Shown here: positions 8,453 to 16,720 of the stretch, piece by piece
How the letters are laid out: every line of letters starts with the position of its first letter
How positions within the stretch are numbered: the stretch's first letter is position 1
NCBI GenBank assembly: GCA_945865525.1
Contig: CAMBDY010000008.1
Span: forward strand, 1 to 64,000
Direction: 5' to 3'
Length of the DNA stretch: 64,000 bases
Source: Nitrospira lenta
GTDB taxonomy: Bacteria > Nitrospirota > Nitrospiria > Nitrospirales > Nitrospiraceae
Notes under the pieces: generated by a model
Seen by the model: the letters and a program-made list of their open reading frames with translations, nothing else
The model's database searches: none
Told to the model about the DNA's origin: nothing
Translations under genes and position numbers: made by a program

Positions 8453-8785
8453 CTACTCTGCCGCCGGCAGAATGGACTCGTCGTTGCCTGCGCCCGTCAC
8501 CGAACTGCCCGCGACAATCGTCTCATAGGTAACACGATTCGCGCGGCCGCCTTGACCCACGGTACGGACGACCCATCCCGCATGCCCCACTTTTGCGGCT
8601 TCGCCGGAGGTGTTGGCCTTCTCCGCTGTCGAAACGCCAAAGACTCCGAGCGTGATGCCCGCATGAAAGACGTTGGCTGTGGTATTGGCATACAAAACAC
8701 TGCCATTCGATGATACGCCGATGCCCGAGGCTACGGCAAATTTTGGTGCACTCGTGTTTGCGTCCGTTTTTCCCCACAATGACAT
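8453..8785 (-). CDS. small virion-type protein (HAGWVVRT family)
   Basis: 110 residues. It starts MSLWGKTDANTSAPKFAV, is rich in Ser, Thr, Gly and Ala with beta-type composition, and then has HAGWVVRTVGQGGRANRVTYE. That segment is conserved in small structural-type proteins of T4-like cyanophages, as I recall them. The sequence shows no enzyme motif. It is probably a virion component, perhaps of the capsid or tail surface. A clear ribosome binding site (AGGAG) precedes the ATG. Confidence 0.65.
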   Translation of the reverse strand: MSLWGKTDANTSAPKFAVASGIGVSSNGSVLYANTTANVFHAGITLGVFGVSTAEKANTSGEAAKVGHAGWVVRTVGQGGRANRVTYETIVAGSSVTGAGNDESILPAAE

Positions 8786-8803
8786 GATTGAATCTCCTTC
8801 TGT

Positions 8804-9307
8804 TTAAAACCCGATGGTGTGAAGTTGCCGAATCGTCGTCTGTGCGTCGGTATGGAGAATTCCATGGCCGCCGGCCACAATAAACTGACGAATATTTTTT
8901 ACATAATCATCGACCAGCACATTCTTCTCAGATTGAGAAGTCGCATAGTCTTGTTTCTCATCTCGCCGCACGATATGAATACGAGAGAGTGGAATCGATC
9001 CAAAGTATTTGCGAATCCAGAACAACTTTCCTTTCTTACACGCTTTCTCATCCCAGGAGGCATAGGCGGTGAGAAAGTGCGGGTCAAATTTCATAATATA
9101 CCGCCAATAGGTCATCGCACCAGGCATCAACGGCAACTCTTCCCAGAACTGTGGAGTCTGACGAATCAATTGATACTGGGCGTCTTTGGCCTCTGTCTTG
9201 TTTCCCTCGCCATGTCCAGCAACCTGACCAAGAGGCGCACCAATCACTTGGGTAGCACGTTCCTCAAAGTTACTGAGCACCCCGTCCATATCGGTATACA
9301 GAATCAT
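8804..9307 (-). CDS. HAD-superfamily 5'-deoxyribonucleotidase-like protein
   Basis: A 167-residue HAD-fold protein. Motif I is D6-M-D-G-V-L at the very N-terminus, with Asp6 as nucleophile and Asp8 as acid/base. A LTAYASWDE segment fits motif II, and VLVDDYVKN near residue 130 fits motif IV. The family dephosphorylates deoxynucleoside monophosphates or similar small substrates. In a phage with its own reductase and ThyX it could balance dNMP pools. It overlaps the next gene by 4 nt (ATGA), showing translational coupling. Confidence 0.75.
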   Translation of the reverse strand: MILYTDMDGVLSNFEERATQVIGAPLGQVAGHGEGNKTEAKDAQYQLIRQTPQFWEELPLMPGAMTYWRYIMKFDPHFLTAYASWDEKACKKGKLFWIRKYFGSIPLSRIHIVRRDEKQDYATSQSEKNVLVDDYVKNIRQFIVAGGHGILHTDAQTTIRQLHTIGF

Positions 9308-10113
9308 AGCGGTAAGACTCCGCGAAACCCCAGAGGGGTCATCGTGGGGTTCGCGTCAAAGGCGTCCTTCTTGCCAGTGGACTCTTTTCCCTCTTTCTTC
9401 TTATCAGTCTTCTTATCAGTCTTCTTGTCGGTCTTATCGTCCTTTTCTGGCATGGCATCCTGTTTTTTCAATTCGGGTTTTGCGACTGAATCAACCTGAG
9501 TTTCAACTTCTTCATTTGCCTTCTCTTTCTTACGACGAGCAAAGTAATCATTCTGTGGATTTTTTGGCAGTGGCTTGACAGGCTTTCCTGCGTCCACATC
9601 ACGTTCACGTTGACGACGTTTGAAGTAATCATTTACTTCATCAAGCTCTTTCTCTTGCGCCGCGGCCTTGGCCTCATGGACAATGGACTGCATTCGTGTG
9701 CGAGTACGGCGTTCCTCAAACAACGCATGCATCTGATCCGCAATCCACTGATCTGGATCGCCCGTTCGCGCCTTGGCAATCCCATAGGGCATTCCATGAT
9801 CCATCCAATAATCATAGAGCGTCTTCTGCAGCTCATCAGACAGTTCTGACCAATCCAGGTCACCCTTGGCAAAGGCCTTCACGGGTCCATGATTCTTGGG
9901 ATGCAGAGCATTCATCAACTCGGCATGCATCTGTATCTTTGAGGCGGGTCGAATCACCTTGAGTGTGTCCAGATGTTTGCCCTGCGGCTTCATACCAGGA
10001 ATATCAGACTTCACGCTCCTTGAAGTTTTTTTCATGAAACTCTGGTCGCCCTTGGTCGCCTGCGAGAAGGCGCTTTCTTCAAGACGTTTGATCAGCTCTG
10101 TGTAATTGAACAT
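9304..10113 (-). CDS. Lys-rich phage protein with DKKT repeats
   Basis: 269 residues with an AAGGAG ribosome binding site before the ATG at 10113. The N-terminal half is helical with tryptophans (LDWSEL, YDYWMDHG). The C-terminal half is low-complexity and charged, containing a DKKTDKKTDKKK repeat and two similar NDYF(K/A)RR units around residues 160 and 190. No family is recognised. The charged tail suggests nucleic-acid or scaffold binding. It ends in a more ordered PTMTPLGFRGVLPL segment. Confidence 0.6.
   Translation of the reverse strand: MFNYTELIKRLEESAFSQATKGDQSFMKKTSRSVKSDIPGMKPQGKHLDTLKVIRPASKIQMHAELMNALHPKNHGPVKAFAKGDLDWSELSDELQKTLYDYWMDHGMPYGIAKARTGDPDQWIADQMHALFEERRTRTRMQSIVHEAKAAAQEKELDEVNDYFKRRQRERDVDAGKPVKPLPKNPQNDYFARRKKEKANEEVETQVDSVAKPELKKQDAMPEKDDKTDKKTDKKTDKKKEGKESTGKKDAFDANPTMTPLGFRGVLPL
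9397..9432. repeat. 12-bp in-gene tandem repeat, three units
   Basis: Two exact copies of cttcttatcagt (9397-9408 and 9409-9420) and one variant, cttcttgtcggt (9421-9432). They encode the DKKT repeat on the minus strand. Each unit is 12 bp, so copy-number change would keep frame. Confidence 0.85.
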
Positions 10114-10124
10114 CAGTCACTCCT

Positions 10125-11309
10125 TCAATGAAATAGTAAATAGGTGCCCAGCACATCAGACCGATTCGCTGAATCATCCCCATCGCCAGGCATCACAATC
10201 ACATTCCAGGTATTAGGTGGACTCTTAGGAGTCTCCATCATCTCATCATACGTCAAGATCGACGCCACCTGCAGAGCGTAGTGCTTGGCCAAGCGAGACT
10301 TAAACGTCTCTAGAGCTTGACCGTTGGTAAATTGCATGCGCCCTTTGGCATCCTTTAGCAATGAAACCCCCTTCTTGGCGATTAGGTCCCAGAAGAGGTC
10401 GCGCTGCACGACTTTCGAGTGTTTGGTGCGGGCAAATTCAATCTGCTTCTCCTGCGAGGGTTGTGCGCCCTGAGAAAAGTTCATCTTAAAATTATCTGGG
10501 CGACTGGCCTGGGCGGCCGAGGCCATCTTCGTGTAGGCATAGAAGTCAATCTTTGGAAAGGCACGCGCCACCTCAAAGGCCAAGTCGAGATAGTCAGGAC
10601 TAAAGAAGTCTCCCGCGTCATGCCAGCGAAGCACGACTTGCGTGCCCTTGAGCGCAAATTTCTCTGACGCCTTCTGAAGTTCTTTCTTGAGCGCCGCCTT
10701 AAATCCTTCAGGATCATTGAGCAAAAAGTTCAGCACCTTGGTTTGTGCCATTGAGGAGGCTTTCCATTGCACATAGCCGCCCTTCATCGCATAGCAGAAT
10801 ACTTTACACTGCCCCGCGCCAGGACACGTATCGACAATGACAAATTCTCCGGTCGTTTCGTTCACCGCTAATCCCTTGAGCGCCGGAAGTCCCACATTGA
10901 AGAAGACGCTGGAACTGCCATCCGAATGAGTCATCTTCTCATTTTGCTTCAACAAGGTCGTGGGACGGGTCATAATCTGTTTTCGCAGTGTATCCAGATC
11001 AAACGCTTTCGATCCATCTTGAATCGTAATATTGCCGCGATGAATATAGGGCAGCTTATACTTCTCAGCTTTTTCTTTCTCTCCGCCCTGAATGCGACCC
11101 AGGTACGCTTGCAGCTCATCGGCAGGAAAGGGCCGCATCGTCGCACCCAAGAATGGAACTCCTTCGAGGACCAGACTTTCTGTCACAAAATCTTCTAGGC
11201 TCGTCACGGCCAACCCATTGATCGTCTTGGGCGTCTTCGACTGACCCAGTAAGGACTGTGCCAACTTCTTTCGCAGGATCTTTAGAGGAATTTTCTCTGG
11301 AATCGACAT
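10125..11309 (-). CDS. gp88-domain phage protein with Cys cluster
   Basis: 394 residues. The centre carries DTCPGAGQCKVFCYAMKGGY (near residues 160-180), with three close cysteines and a YA-(x)-KGG context, followed by LRWHDAGDFFSPDYLDL and FYAYTKM. This combination marks the phage 'gene product 88' domain family. Its biochemical role is unknown to me. The Cys cluster suggests metal or Fe-S binding; the spacing C-x5-C-x3-C differs from the usual radical-SAM CxxxCxxC. It overlaps the upstream nucleotidyltransferase-kinase gene by 1 nt. Confidence 0.7.
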   Translation of the reverse strand: MSIPEKIPLKILRKKLAQSLLGQSKTPKTINGLAVTSLEDFVTESLVLEGVPFLGATMRPFPADELQAYLGRIQGGEKEKAEKYKLPYIHRGNITIQDGSKAFDLDTLRKQIMTRPTTLLKQNEKMTHSDGSSSVFFNVGLPALKGLAVNETTGEFVIVDTCPGAGQCKVFCYAMKGGYVQWKASSMAQTKVLNFLLNDPEGFKAALKKELQKASEKFALKGTQVVLRWHDAGDFFSPDYLDLAFEVARAFPKIDFYAYTKMASAAQASRPDNFKMNFSQGAQPSQEKQIEFARTKHSKVVQRDLFWDLIAKKGVSLLKDAKGRMQFTNGQALETFKSRLAKHYALQVASILTYDEMMETPKSPPNTWNVIVMPGDGDDSANRSDVLGTYLLFH

Positions 11310-13156
11310 TAGGATATCTCCGTATCGGTATGACGATTCAAGAGGCGACTCAGGTCTTGGAAGGTCTTTTTTTCGACTTTTTTGATGGAGTCTTCGCCGG
11401 CCGTCGCTTCTGTTTGTCCGCTAAGTCGCTCAAAATTTTCGTCCACTGTTCCTGTGACAGTTGTGCTCGCGTCTTGCGCGGCGTGCGGGGCGTCGGTTGA
11501 ATCGGGTCGTTGAAGCTTCTCAACCAATCGCATAGGGCCGTGAGTATTCGCATGGGGGGTTTCCTTTCGAACACGAGATGTTGCCAAAAAATTAAGAATA
11601 CGTTGTTCCAACGATTCAGCGGTCATGGGTGATTTCGGGGGTCGAGACATGGAGGATCCTCCTGCTACAGGAATACGGGTCTTGGGTTTTAGAATCAGAT
11701 GACCATCGGGTCCCACAAAATGTGTCGTCGCCCCACCTTTGCCATAGCGACCAAAGTGATAGTAGGTCAACCCCAACGCCAGGGCCTCTTGATGGGCCTG
11801 AGAATGAAGATCCACCACCTCTTGATCTTGCTTGTTTTGACCAGATTTGAGACGATCGCCGTGCTTGGGGTGGTCCGCAAGCTGACCGAGTTCGGTCTTA
11901 ATCCAATCATTGGCCACGGGGGCGGTGGGTTCTTGCTGCGTGAAGATCGAGACATGCTTCCAGAGCATCGAGAGATCGGCGTGAAATTGCTTGACGAGTT
12001 CAGGATTGCTCGTCTTGGTATCGAGGTCATTGTTGACACGATGATATGCTGATCCAAACAACGTTTCATAGGCGGGCTGGGCCGCCTGAGACGCGGTCCA
12101 CTTCTCCTGTCGAACCGCCTCGGGGACTTCTCGTTTTCCATGCTTGCCACGGTCAATGTTTCGTTGCTTGGACACCTCATTGGAGGCATGCACAAAGATC
12201 ATGGACGACTCATATCCCTTATCAGAGAGTAACTCTTTGATCGTCTGAATCTTCTTGGGGTCATCACCCGTGCCATTAATGATGAGCCCATTCCGACCTT
12301 GGAGGGCCAGGCGCTGGCGAAGTTCGGTGATGGACTTGGCGCGAGACCTGACGGGGTTACGCGCGGCCTGTTCAGACTCGGGCATTTTTTTATCAAGCCC
12401 GGCCTTATCCATCAAAAATTCAAGGGCGATGTCAGAATTGATTTCCACGAGCCCATGGCCATCGAGTGTGTGCTTGAGAATATAGTCTTTTCCAGACCCA
12501 GGACCACCGGCTAAAAATACGGCCTTAAAGAGTCCCGCATCATGAACTCCCTCAAGAAGGGTCAGCGATTCGACGATTTGACCTTTCTTAAGACCCAGCC
12601 CGTCACGGACGGCCTGAAACATCTTTTTGGTATCCGCTTTAGACAAGCTGGATGGCGCCCCCTGAGAAAAGAGGGGCAGGTCATTTTTCGCGGCCGCTAA
12701 TCGCAATTTTGTTCCTGACATGCCCGCGGCCTGTGGCGCATCGGGGTCGCGAACACCCGATGAGATGACCTTAATACTCTTGAAGGAATATTCCTGGCCA
12801 TTATATCTATCAAGAAGGGTTTGAAAATCAGACAGTCGGTCAGACCCACCGACCATAATCAGGTGATCATATCCCTTGTTAACAGCTTTTACGATAGGGA
12901 TGATGGAGAAGAGAGTCTTAGATCCCGCACGAAAGGTGGCCGCAGGAAAGGCCGCTTTGAGGAACGTCAGTCGATCCTGAACAGAGAGGGGGTTTTTTTT
13001 GGCATCCTGAGAGTGCGAAAGATAAATGGCCTGGTCAGCCGACTGTGTCTTTGCCGTCGCGAGGACGGTCTTGACGAGCAGTTCATGCCCCAAAGAGGGG
13101 GGTTGGAACCGACCATATGCCAGAATAAATGTGCGCTCAGTTTTTGATGCCATCAT
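11309..13156 (-). CDS. nucleotidyltransferase / P-loop kinase fusion, phage type
   Basis: A 615-residue fusion. The N-terminal domain is a cytidylyltransferase-like fold: GRFQPPSLGH replaces the HxGH loop region, and MSGTKLR near residue 146 is the matching (I/M)SGTxxR motif. A second domain from about residue 210 has a Walker A, AGGPGSGKD, and a later FVHASNEVSKQRN lid-like part, as in small-molecule or polynucleotide kinases. The C-terminal 200 residues contain HFGRYGKGGATTHFV and low-complexity linkers. The layout recalls NadR/NMNAT-kinase pairs, so NAD or nucleotide salvage is possible. The substrate is not shown by sequence. Confidence 0.75.
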   Translation of the reverse strand: MMASKTERTFILAYGRFQPPSLGHELLVKTVLATAKTQSADQAIYLSHSQDAKKNPLSVQDRLTFLKAAFPAATFRAGSKTLFSIIPIVKAVNKGYDHLIMVGGSDRLSDFQTLLDRYNGQEYSFKSIKVISSGVRDPDAPQAAGMSGTKLRLAAAKNDLPLFSQGAPSSLSKADTKKMFQAVRDGLGLKKGQIVESLTLLEGVHDAGLFKAVFLAGGPGSGKDYILKHTLDGHGLVEINSDIALEFLMDKAGLDKKMPESEQAARNPVRSRAKSITELRQRLALQGRNGLIINGTGDDPKKIQTIKELLSDKGYESSMIFVHASNEVSKQRNIDRGKHGKREVPEAVRQEKWTASQAAQPAYETLFGSAYHRVNNDLDTKTSNPELVKQFHADLSMLWKHVSIFTQQEPTAPVANDWIKTELGQLADHPKHGDRLKSGQNKQDQEVVDLHSQAHQEALALGLTYYHFGRYGKGGATTHFVGPDGHLILKPKTRIPVAGGSSMSRPPKSPMTAESLEQRILNFLATSRVRKETPHANTHGPMRLVEKLQRPDSTDAPHAAQDASTTVTGTVDENFERLSGQTEATAGEDSIKKVEKKTFQDLSRLLNRHTDTEIS

Positions 13157-13182
13157 GCCTCTATAGCAAGAATTTCTACACT

Positions 13183-13335
13183 CTATTTAGTAAAGATAGT
13201 GTCTTGGATCTCCCGTAGAAGGTCGCGCAGGTCCTCAAAACTCCCTGCGGGTATTGGTGAACCGAAACGTATGGACGAATTCAGGTAGACGATCCACTCT
13301 CTAAGGCGTTGGTCCAGAGGCGTGTCTGCGGTCAT
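13183..13335 (-). CDS. small hypothetical phage protein, coupled to methyltransferase
   Basis: A 50-residue ORF (MTADTPLDQRLREWIVYLNS...). Its ATG (13333-13335) overlaps the stop of the methyltransferase in an ATGA arrangement, which supports it as a translated gene. It is amphipathic and ends DLLREIQDTIFTK. No family is recognised. Confidence 0.55.
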   Translation of the reverse strand: MTADTPLDQRLREWIVYLNSSIRFGSPIPAGSFEDLRDLLREIQDTIFTK

Positions 13336-14036
13336 GGTTTCACCACCCTCACCCAGGCCCACTGTGGGTGTTCATCATGGCAGGTGTCCGTCAGGACGGC
13401 ATCCAGCCACTCAAATCCACAGGTTTCGAGGTCAGCCTTTAGATGATCCAAGTTCTCCACACGGACATCCTTATCCACAAAATCCGCTTCCGTATTATGC
13501 GTGTCTGCAAAGTAATCGACCGATCGAGGATGCCCGCTGCCATATCCGGTCTGGAAGACAAAGTATCCACCAGGCTTGAGCACCCGTACATATTCCCGAT
13601 AGAGATTCATGCGCACAGCTCTGGACGTGATATGTTGATGGGAAATCACCATCATCACGATGTCATAGGAGGCATCACCAATCATGGGAAGTGACCGACC
13701 ATCCATCACCCAGAGATTGGGGATTGGAACACCCTCTGCAGCCAGATTCACTCTGGCTTTCTCGATGCAGCCCTCAGCAATATCGACTCCATCAAACTGC
13801 GCAAACCAGTCTCGAAAGAGAATCATGTTGCGAGCCGGACCACATCCAACTTCCAAGACGGTCTTAGACTTCAGATTGGGAATCCCACGAAACAGATGCG
13901 TCTGATAATAGGAAAAGTTATTATGAGAATCGTACCACCCGACGACCGGATTTTTGTTCGCCAGAGACCACTTCGTCGAAATGTCATCCCAAAATTGACC
14001 CTGACGTTGGAGAAATTGATTTTCTGTGAGACTCAT
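13332..14036 (-). CDS. class I SAM-dependent methyltransferase
   Basis: The start is set at the ATG ending at 14036, with AAGGGGGAG upstream and an ATGA overlap with the preceding small gene. The Rossmann SAM site VLEVGCGPARNM lies near residue 65, followed by FDGVDIAEGCIEKA (acidic loop) and a YDIVMMVISHQHI strand. It resembles methyltransferase type 11 proteins that act on small molecules or sugars. The adjacent glycosyltransferase suggests a glycan or base-modification pair, but the substrate cannot be read from the sequence. Confidence 0.82.
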   Translation of the reverse strand: MSLTENQFLQRQGQFWDDISTKWSLANKNPVVGWYDSHNNFSYYQTHLFRGIPNLKSKTVLEVGCGPARNMILFRDWFAQFDGVDIAEGCIEKARVNLAAEGVPIPNLWVMDGRSLPMIGDASYDIVMMVISHQHITSRAVRMNLYREYVRVLKPGGYFVFQTGYGSGHPRSVDYFADTHNTEADFVDKDVRVENLDHLKADLETCGFEWLDAVLTDTCHDEHPQWAWVRVVKP

Positions 14037-14248
14037 TGCTGCTCCCCCTTGATGGTTGCAAGAACTGAGGAGCCAAAGTTTGCTCCAGCACTCGTCTCCC
14101 ACCACCCCCCGTCGGTTTCTTGCTTGTCAATCCCATTGAGCATCGCGCCCACATCCTCCCGTGAGACATCCCAACACTCTCGTAGCAACTCTTTGCTGAT
14201 CGCATCATGCTGACGATGTCTGCCCGCATACCATTGTTCAAATGTCAT
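14033..14248 (-). CDS. small hypothetical phage protein (71 aa)
   Basis: 71 residues starting MTFEQWYAGRHRQHDA. Both ends overlap neighbours by 4 nt in ATGA form (glycosyltransferase upstream, methyltransferase downstream), strong evidence for a real coupled gene. It contains WDVSREDVGAML, a short helical unit. No known domain was seen. Confidence 0.65.
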   Translation of the reverse strand: MTFEQWYAGRHRQHDAISKELLRECWDVSREDVGAMLNGIDKQETDGGWWETSAGANFGSSVLATIKGEQQ

Positions 14249-15135
14249 AGCTGCTCCAGTGCCGCTGGTGCGCTGATGGTGATGGCCCCGCTCGTATCTC
14301 CGGATACTACAACGCTGCTCATATATGCCGTCCTTTCATAGGGAAGACACCAGGGTGGCAGACCATCATAGCCAAGATATTTCTTGGTGAACCAGGGATA
14401 GAGAAACAATTCCGTCCAACGAGGAGGAGAGGGATGATCGGTCAATGGTCCCGTTCCATTTAAGCGATGCCCCCATTTATTCAGAAAGAGTTCCTGTGCA
14501 TACTGCATCCAGAGATCGTTGCCCGACTTCTGCTGACACTCTTGGTGTTGATTGATGTAGGTGGGGTCGATGGCCTTATGTCCCACATCCGTGGGAATCA
14601 AGTGACTCAGACCAATGTCCTGATGCATAAATCCGAAATCATGCTTCTCCACAATCGAGAGGCGAGACTGATCGCATTGAAACCAGACTCGCTTGAGGAA
14701 ATCCGCATCTCCACAAAAGGCTCCAGTCGAGAATCGTTCATCAAAAAATCCCACTTGCCGAAGAATCAATTTCTTCATATACCAGAACTGGTCACCAGCA
14801 GGACCCCAGATCAGGTCGAATTGATGAGTCTGAGTGCGCACGATCTCTAACGCCTCCTGTGTGATGAGCGTGTCATCCTGCACGAAGATGGCCTCATCAT
14901 GCTGCTTGAAGGTTTTCAAAAACATCGCATTCCAGGAACGAGTGGTGTAGGCCGTCGATTCGGCGTCACCCAGAGTATTGACGACGACGTTATGCACATA
15001 GGGTCGCAGATGCCTATCAATCTGAACCAGAGGATGATTCGACATCACATGGATATCACACCCGTCTTTGCCAAAGACTTCAATCTGTCGATTGAGCGCC
15101 CGTGGGCGATTAAACGTCAAGATCCAACACACCAT
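14245..15135 (-). CDS. glycosyltransferase-like protein, phage type
   Basis: About 296 residues from the ATG at 15135, chosen because GAAAGGA lies upstream; a longer frame starts at 15159. The start MVCWILTFNRPRALN is a GT-A-like first strand, and AIFVQDDTLI near residue 85 supplies the acidic DxD-like site. FSTGAFCGDADFLKRVWF further on fits acceptor and sugar-nucleotide binding. Similar proteins occur in T4-like cyanophages. It is the first gene of the phage-like block next to the tRNA pair and may modify virion or host glycans. Confidence 0.65.
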   Translation of the reverse strand: MVCWILTFNRPRALNRQIEVFGKDGCDIHVMSNHPLVQIDRHLRPYVHNVVVNTLGDAESTAYTTRSWNAMFLKTFKQHDEAIFVQDDTLITQEALEIVRTQTHQFDLIWGPAGDQFWYMKKLILRQVGFFDERFSTGAFCGDADFLKRVWFQCDQSRLSIVEKHDFGFMHQDIGLSHLIPTDVGHKAIDPTYINQHQECQQKSGNDLWMQYAQELFLNKWGHRLNGTGPLTDHPSPPRWTELFLYPWFTKKYLGYDGLPPWCLPYERTAYMSSVVVSGDTSGAITISAPAALEQL

Positions 15136-15190
15136 ACGAACACCAATCCTTTCGACCATCTATGGTATACTTAGGGTGCCCCACTTGGTC

Positions 15191-15265
15191 TGGAGCGGGC
15201 GGTGGGATTTGAACCCACGACAGCCAGCTTGGAAGGCTGGAACTCTACCACTGAGCTACGCCCGC
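15191..15265 (-). tRNA. tRNA-Gly (anticodon TCC)
   Basis: A full cloverleaf on the minus strand: a GCGGGCG acceptor arm paired with CGCCCGC, anticodon stem CCAGC/GCTGG with loop CTTCCAA, and a TTCAAAT T-loop. CCA is encoded (15191-15193). It lies about 78 bp downstream of tRNA-Tyr, an order also seen upstream of tuf in many bacteria, which argues for a host origin. Confidence 0.95.
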
Positions 15266-15342
15266 CCGTCGTCTGCCCCTACTCGATGTCGAACAGACCC
15301 ACACACCGCACTCAATCAAGTTTCCAGTCCCACAAGCCTACA

Positions 15343-15427
15343 TGGTGGGCAGGCAAGGATTTGAACCTTGGAAGCCGATGGCAACAGATTTACAGTCTGC
15401 CCCCTTTGACCACTTGGGTACCTGCCC
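15343..15427 (-). tRNA. tRNA-Tyr (anticodon GTA)
   Basis: An 85-nt type II tRNA with a long variable arm. The anticodon loop contains TGTAAAT, and the acceptor GGGCAGG pairs with CCTGCCC. CCA is encoded at 15343-15345. It is transcribed ahead of tRNA-Gly from the promoter at 15598-15626. Confidence 0.95.
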
Positions 15428-15763
15428 GAAACGCCATGTACGAGAAATCCATATACACAATGACCGTCAACCGGCTTCATTTTTTCATCGTATTGATGAG
15501 AAAAGAAGAGCAAACTAATCCACGCACTTCTCCGCCTCCTTATCAAGTAAGGATTTACGCGGGGAAATGCGAGCTAGTCTTATCCAGCAAACGTCCGATT
15601 CTATTGATCAAGTGCTCCGAAGTCAAGAGCCAAAATTAGAATAGCCTTGTTTCCCTCCGACAACCGCTCAACCCACGCCCCTGACAAACTTTGGCGCACA
15701 CCTGACTTGCGACACGGCCATCCTACGCCAATCCCAGTCCGCCATGCATAGCCCAACGATACT
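15428..15763. other. tRNA leader and promoter region, no gene
   Basis: This 336-nt stretch holds the leader and promoter of the tRNA pair. Beyond that I see no coding frame with a credible start and no clear terminator for the peptidase-like gene that ends at 15764. Confidence 0.6.
15598..15626 (-). promoter_or_regulatory. sigma70 promoter of the tRNA-Tyr/Gly operon
   Basis: On the minus strand TTGACT (15621-15626) and TAGAAT (15598-15603) are 17 bp apart. The predicted leader before tRNA-Tyr is about 160 nt. Confidence 0.7.
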
Positions 15764-16693
15764 TCATGGCGTTAGAGAAAGAGGGGCCAGCCCGTCACAT
15801 TGCCTCCGCCGCTCACCGCCCTGCTCCGGCCAGGCGAACGCCTTGACGGCACGGGCAAGAAGCCCTGGTGAGAATCCCATGACATCCCGCATGAGCACCA
15901 CCGCCTCCTGCGAGGAGAGACGCGATGCAGCAGCCAGGTATCGCTTTTGAGCCACACCCCTCTCCTGAGGATCCTCCGGCTCATAATACCCGCGGAAAAC
16001 GCCTTCTCGATCGGCAGCCCTCAGACGATGCACCCATTCATCCTGAACTTTCCCGGGCTTCTGAATCGATAATCCTGCCCCGCGCGTCAATTCCAACTGG
16101 TTCCAAGCCATCCACCCGACAAACACCGCCCAGGTCTCATTGAGAGCCTCCCAGGACTCACGTTCGCTCAAAAACCGCTCCTCCGTTTCACCCTTTCTCT
16201 GGACAACCGGCGTAATCAACACTGCTCCATAATGGCAATCCTGTTGCGCCCTCGCAAACGCGAGTATTGGATCGGGCAGCGCGGATGCCGCTGTGGCCAG
16301 GTAATCAATATAGGCGTGAAACAATTCATGATATAGCGTTGCGATCTCGGCATGGGTGAGTCGGTCGAGGGGACGCAACGTAGCGCCAGCCCCATTAAAA
16401 GACAGGACGCGATTGAGTACCATTCGATGCGCCCCGAGATGATATTCGGCGGCGTAAGTCCGCAAGTCGTCGAACTCAAACTGAACGAAGCCCGGCGGAA
16501 CCGCATGAAGAAACTTGATCGGGAGACCTAATGTCTGTGCCTCACTGAGCAATTGAGTCCACACGTGGCCAGTCAGCAACGGACGCTCTTCCGGCAGCCC
16601 AACGGCAGGCGCAAAAAGCAATGCTCCCGTTAAAAAACCCATCACGAGCACTGTACGCAACGTCTGCAGCATTATAGTGATCCGGTTCGACAT
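15764..16693 (-). CDS. exported zinc-metallopeptidase-like protein
   Basis: 309 residues. An N-terminal signal peptide (VLVMGFLTGALLFAPAVG) is followed by a domain with LYHELFHAY near residue 120, an HExxH zinc motif. NETWAVFVGW about 70 residues later could supply the third ligand or a supporting Glu. This matches gluzincin-like fold hypotheticals in bacteria, acting outside the cytoplasm. The peptidase function is inferred from the motif only. It is the first host gene beyond the tRNA pair and lies just downstream of the helicase gene on the same strand. Confidence 0.6.
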   Translation of the reverse strand: MSNRITIMLQTLRTVLVMGFLTGALLFAPAVGLPEERPLLTGHVWTQLLSEAQTLGLPIKFLHAVPPGFVQFEFDDLRTYAAEYHLGAHRMVLNRVLSFNGAGATLRPLDRLTHAEIATLYHELFHAYIDYLATAASALPDPILAFARAQQDCHYGAVLITPVVQRKGETEERFLSERESWEALNETWAVFVGWMAWNQLELTRGAGLSIQKPGKVQDEWVHRLRAADREGVFRGYYEPEDPQERGVAQKRYLAAASRLSSQEAVVLMRDVMGFSPGLLARAVKAFAWPEQGGERRRQCDGLAPLSLTP

Positions 16694-16720
16694 TGAGAAG
16701 ACTACGGTACGAGGAATCGG

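Noticed and set aside
9397-9432. Tandem repeat as a regulatory array
   Set aside because: It lies within a coding frame and simply encodes the DKKT repeat.
15191-15427. tRNA-Gly and tRNA-Tyr as phage-encoded tRNAs
   Set aside because: They have a separate sigma70 promoter, encoded CCA and the Tyr-Gly order typical of a host operon, so host origin is favoured.
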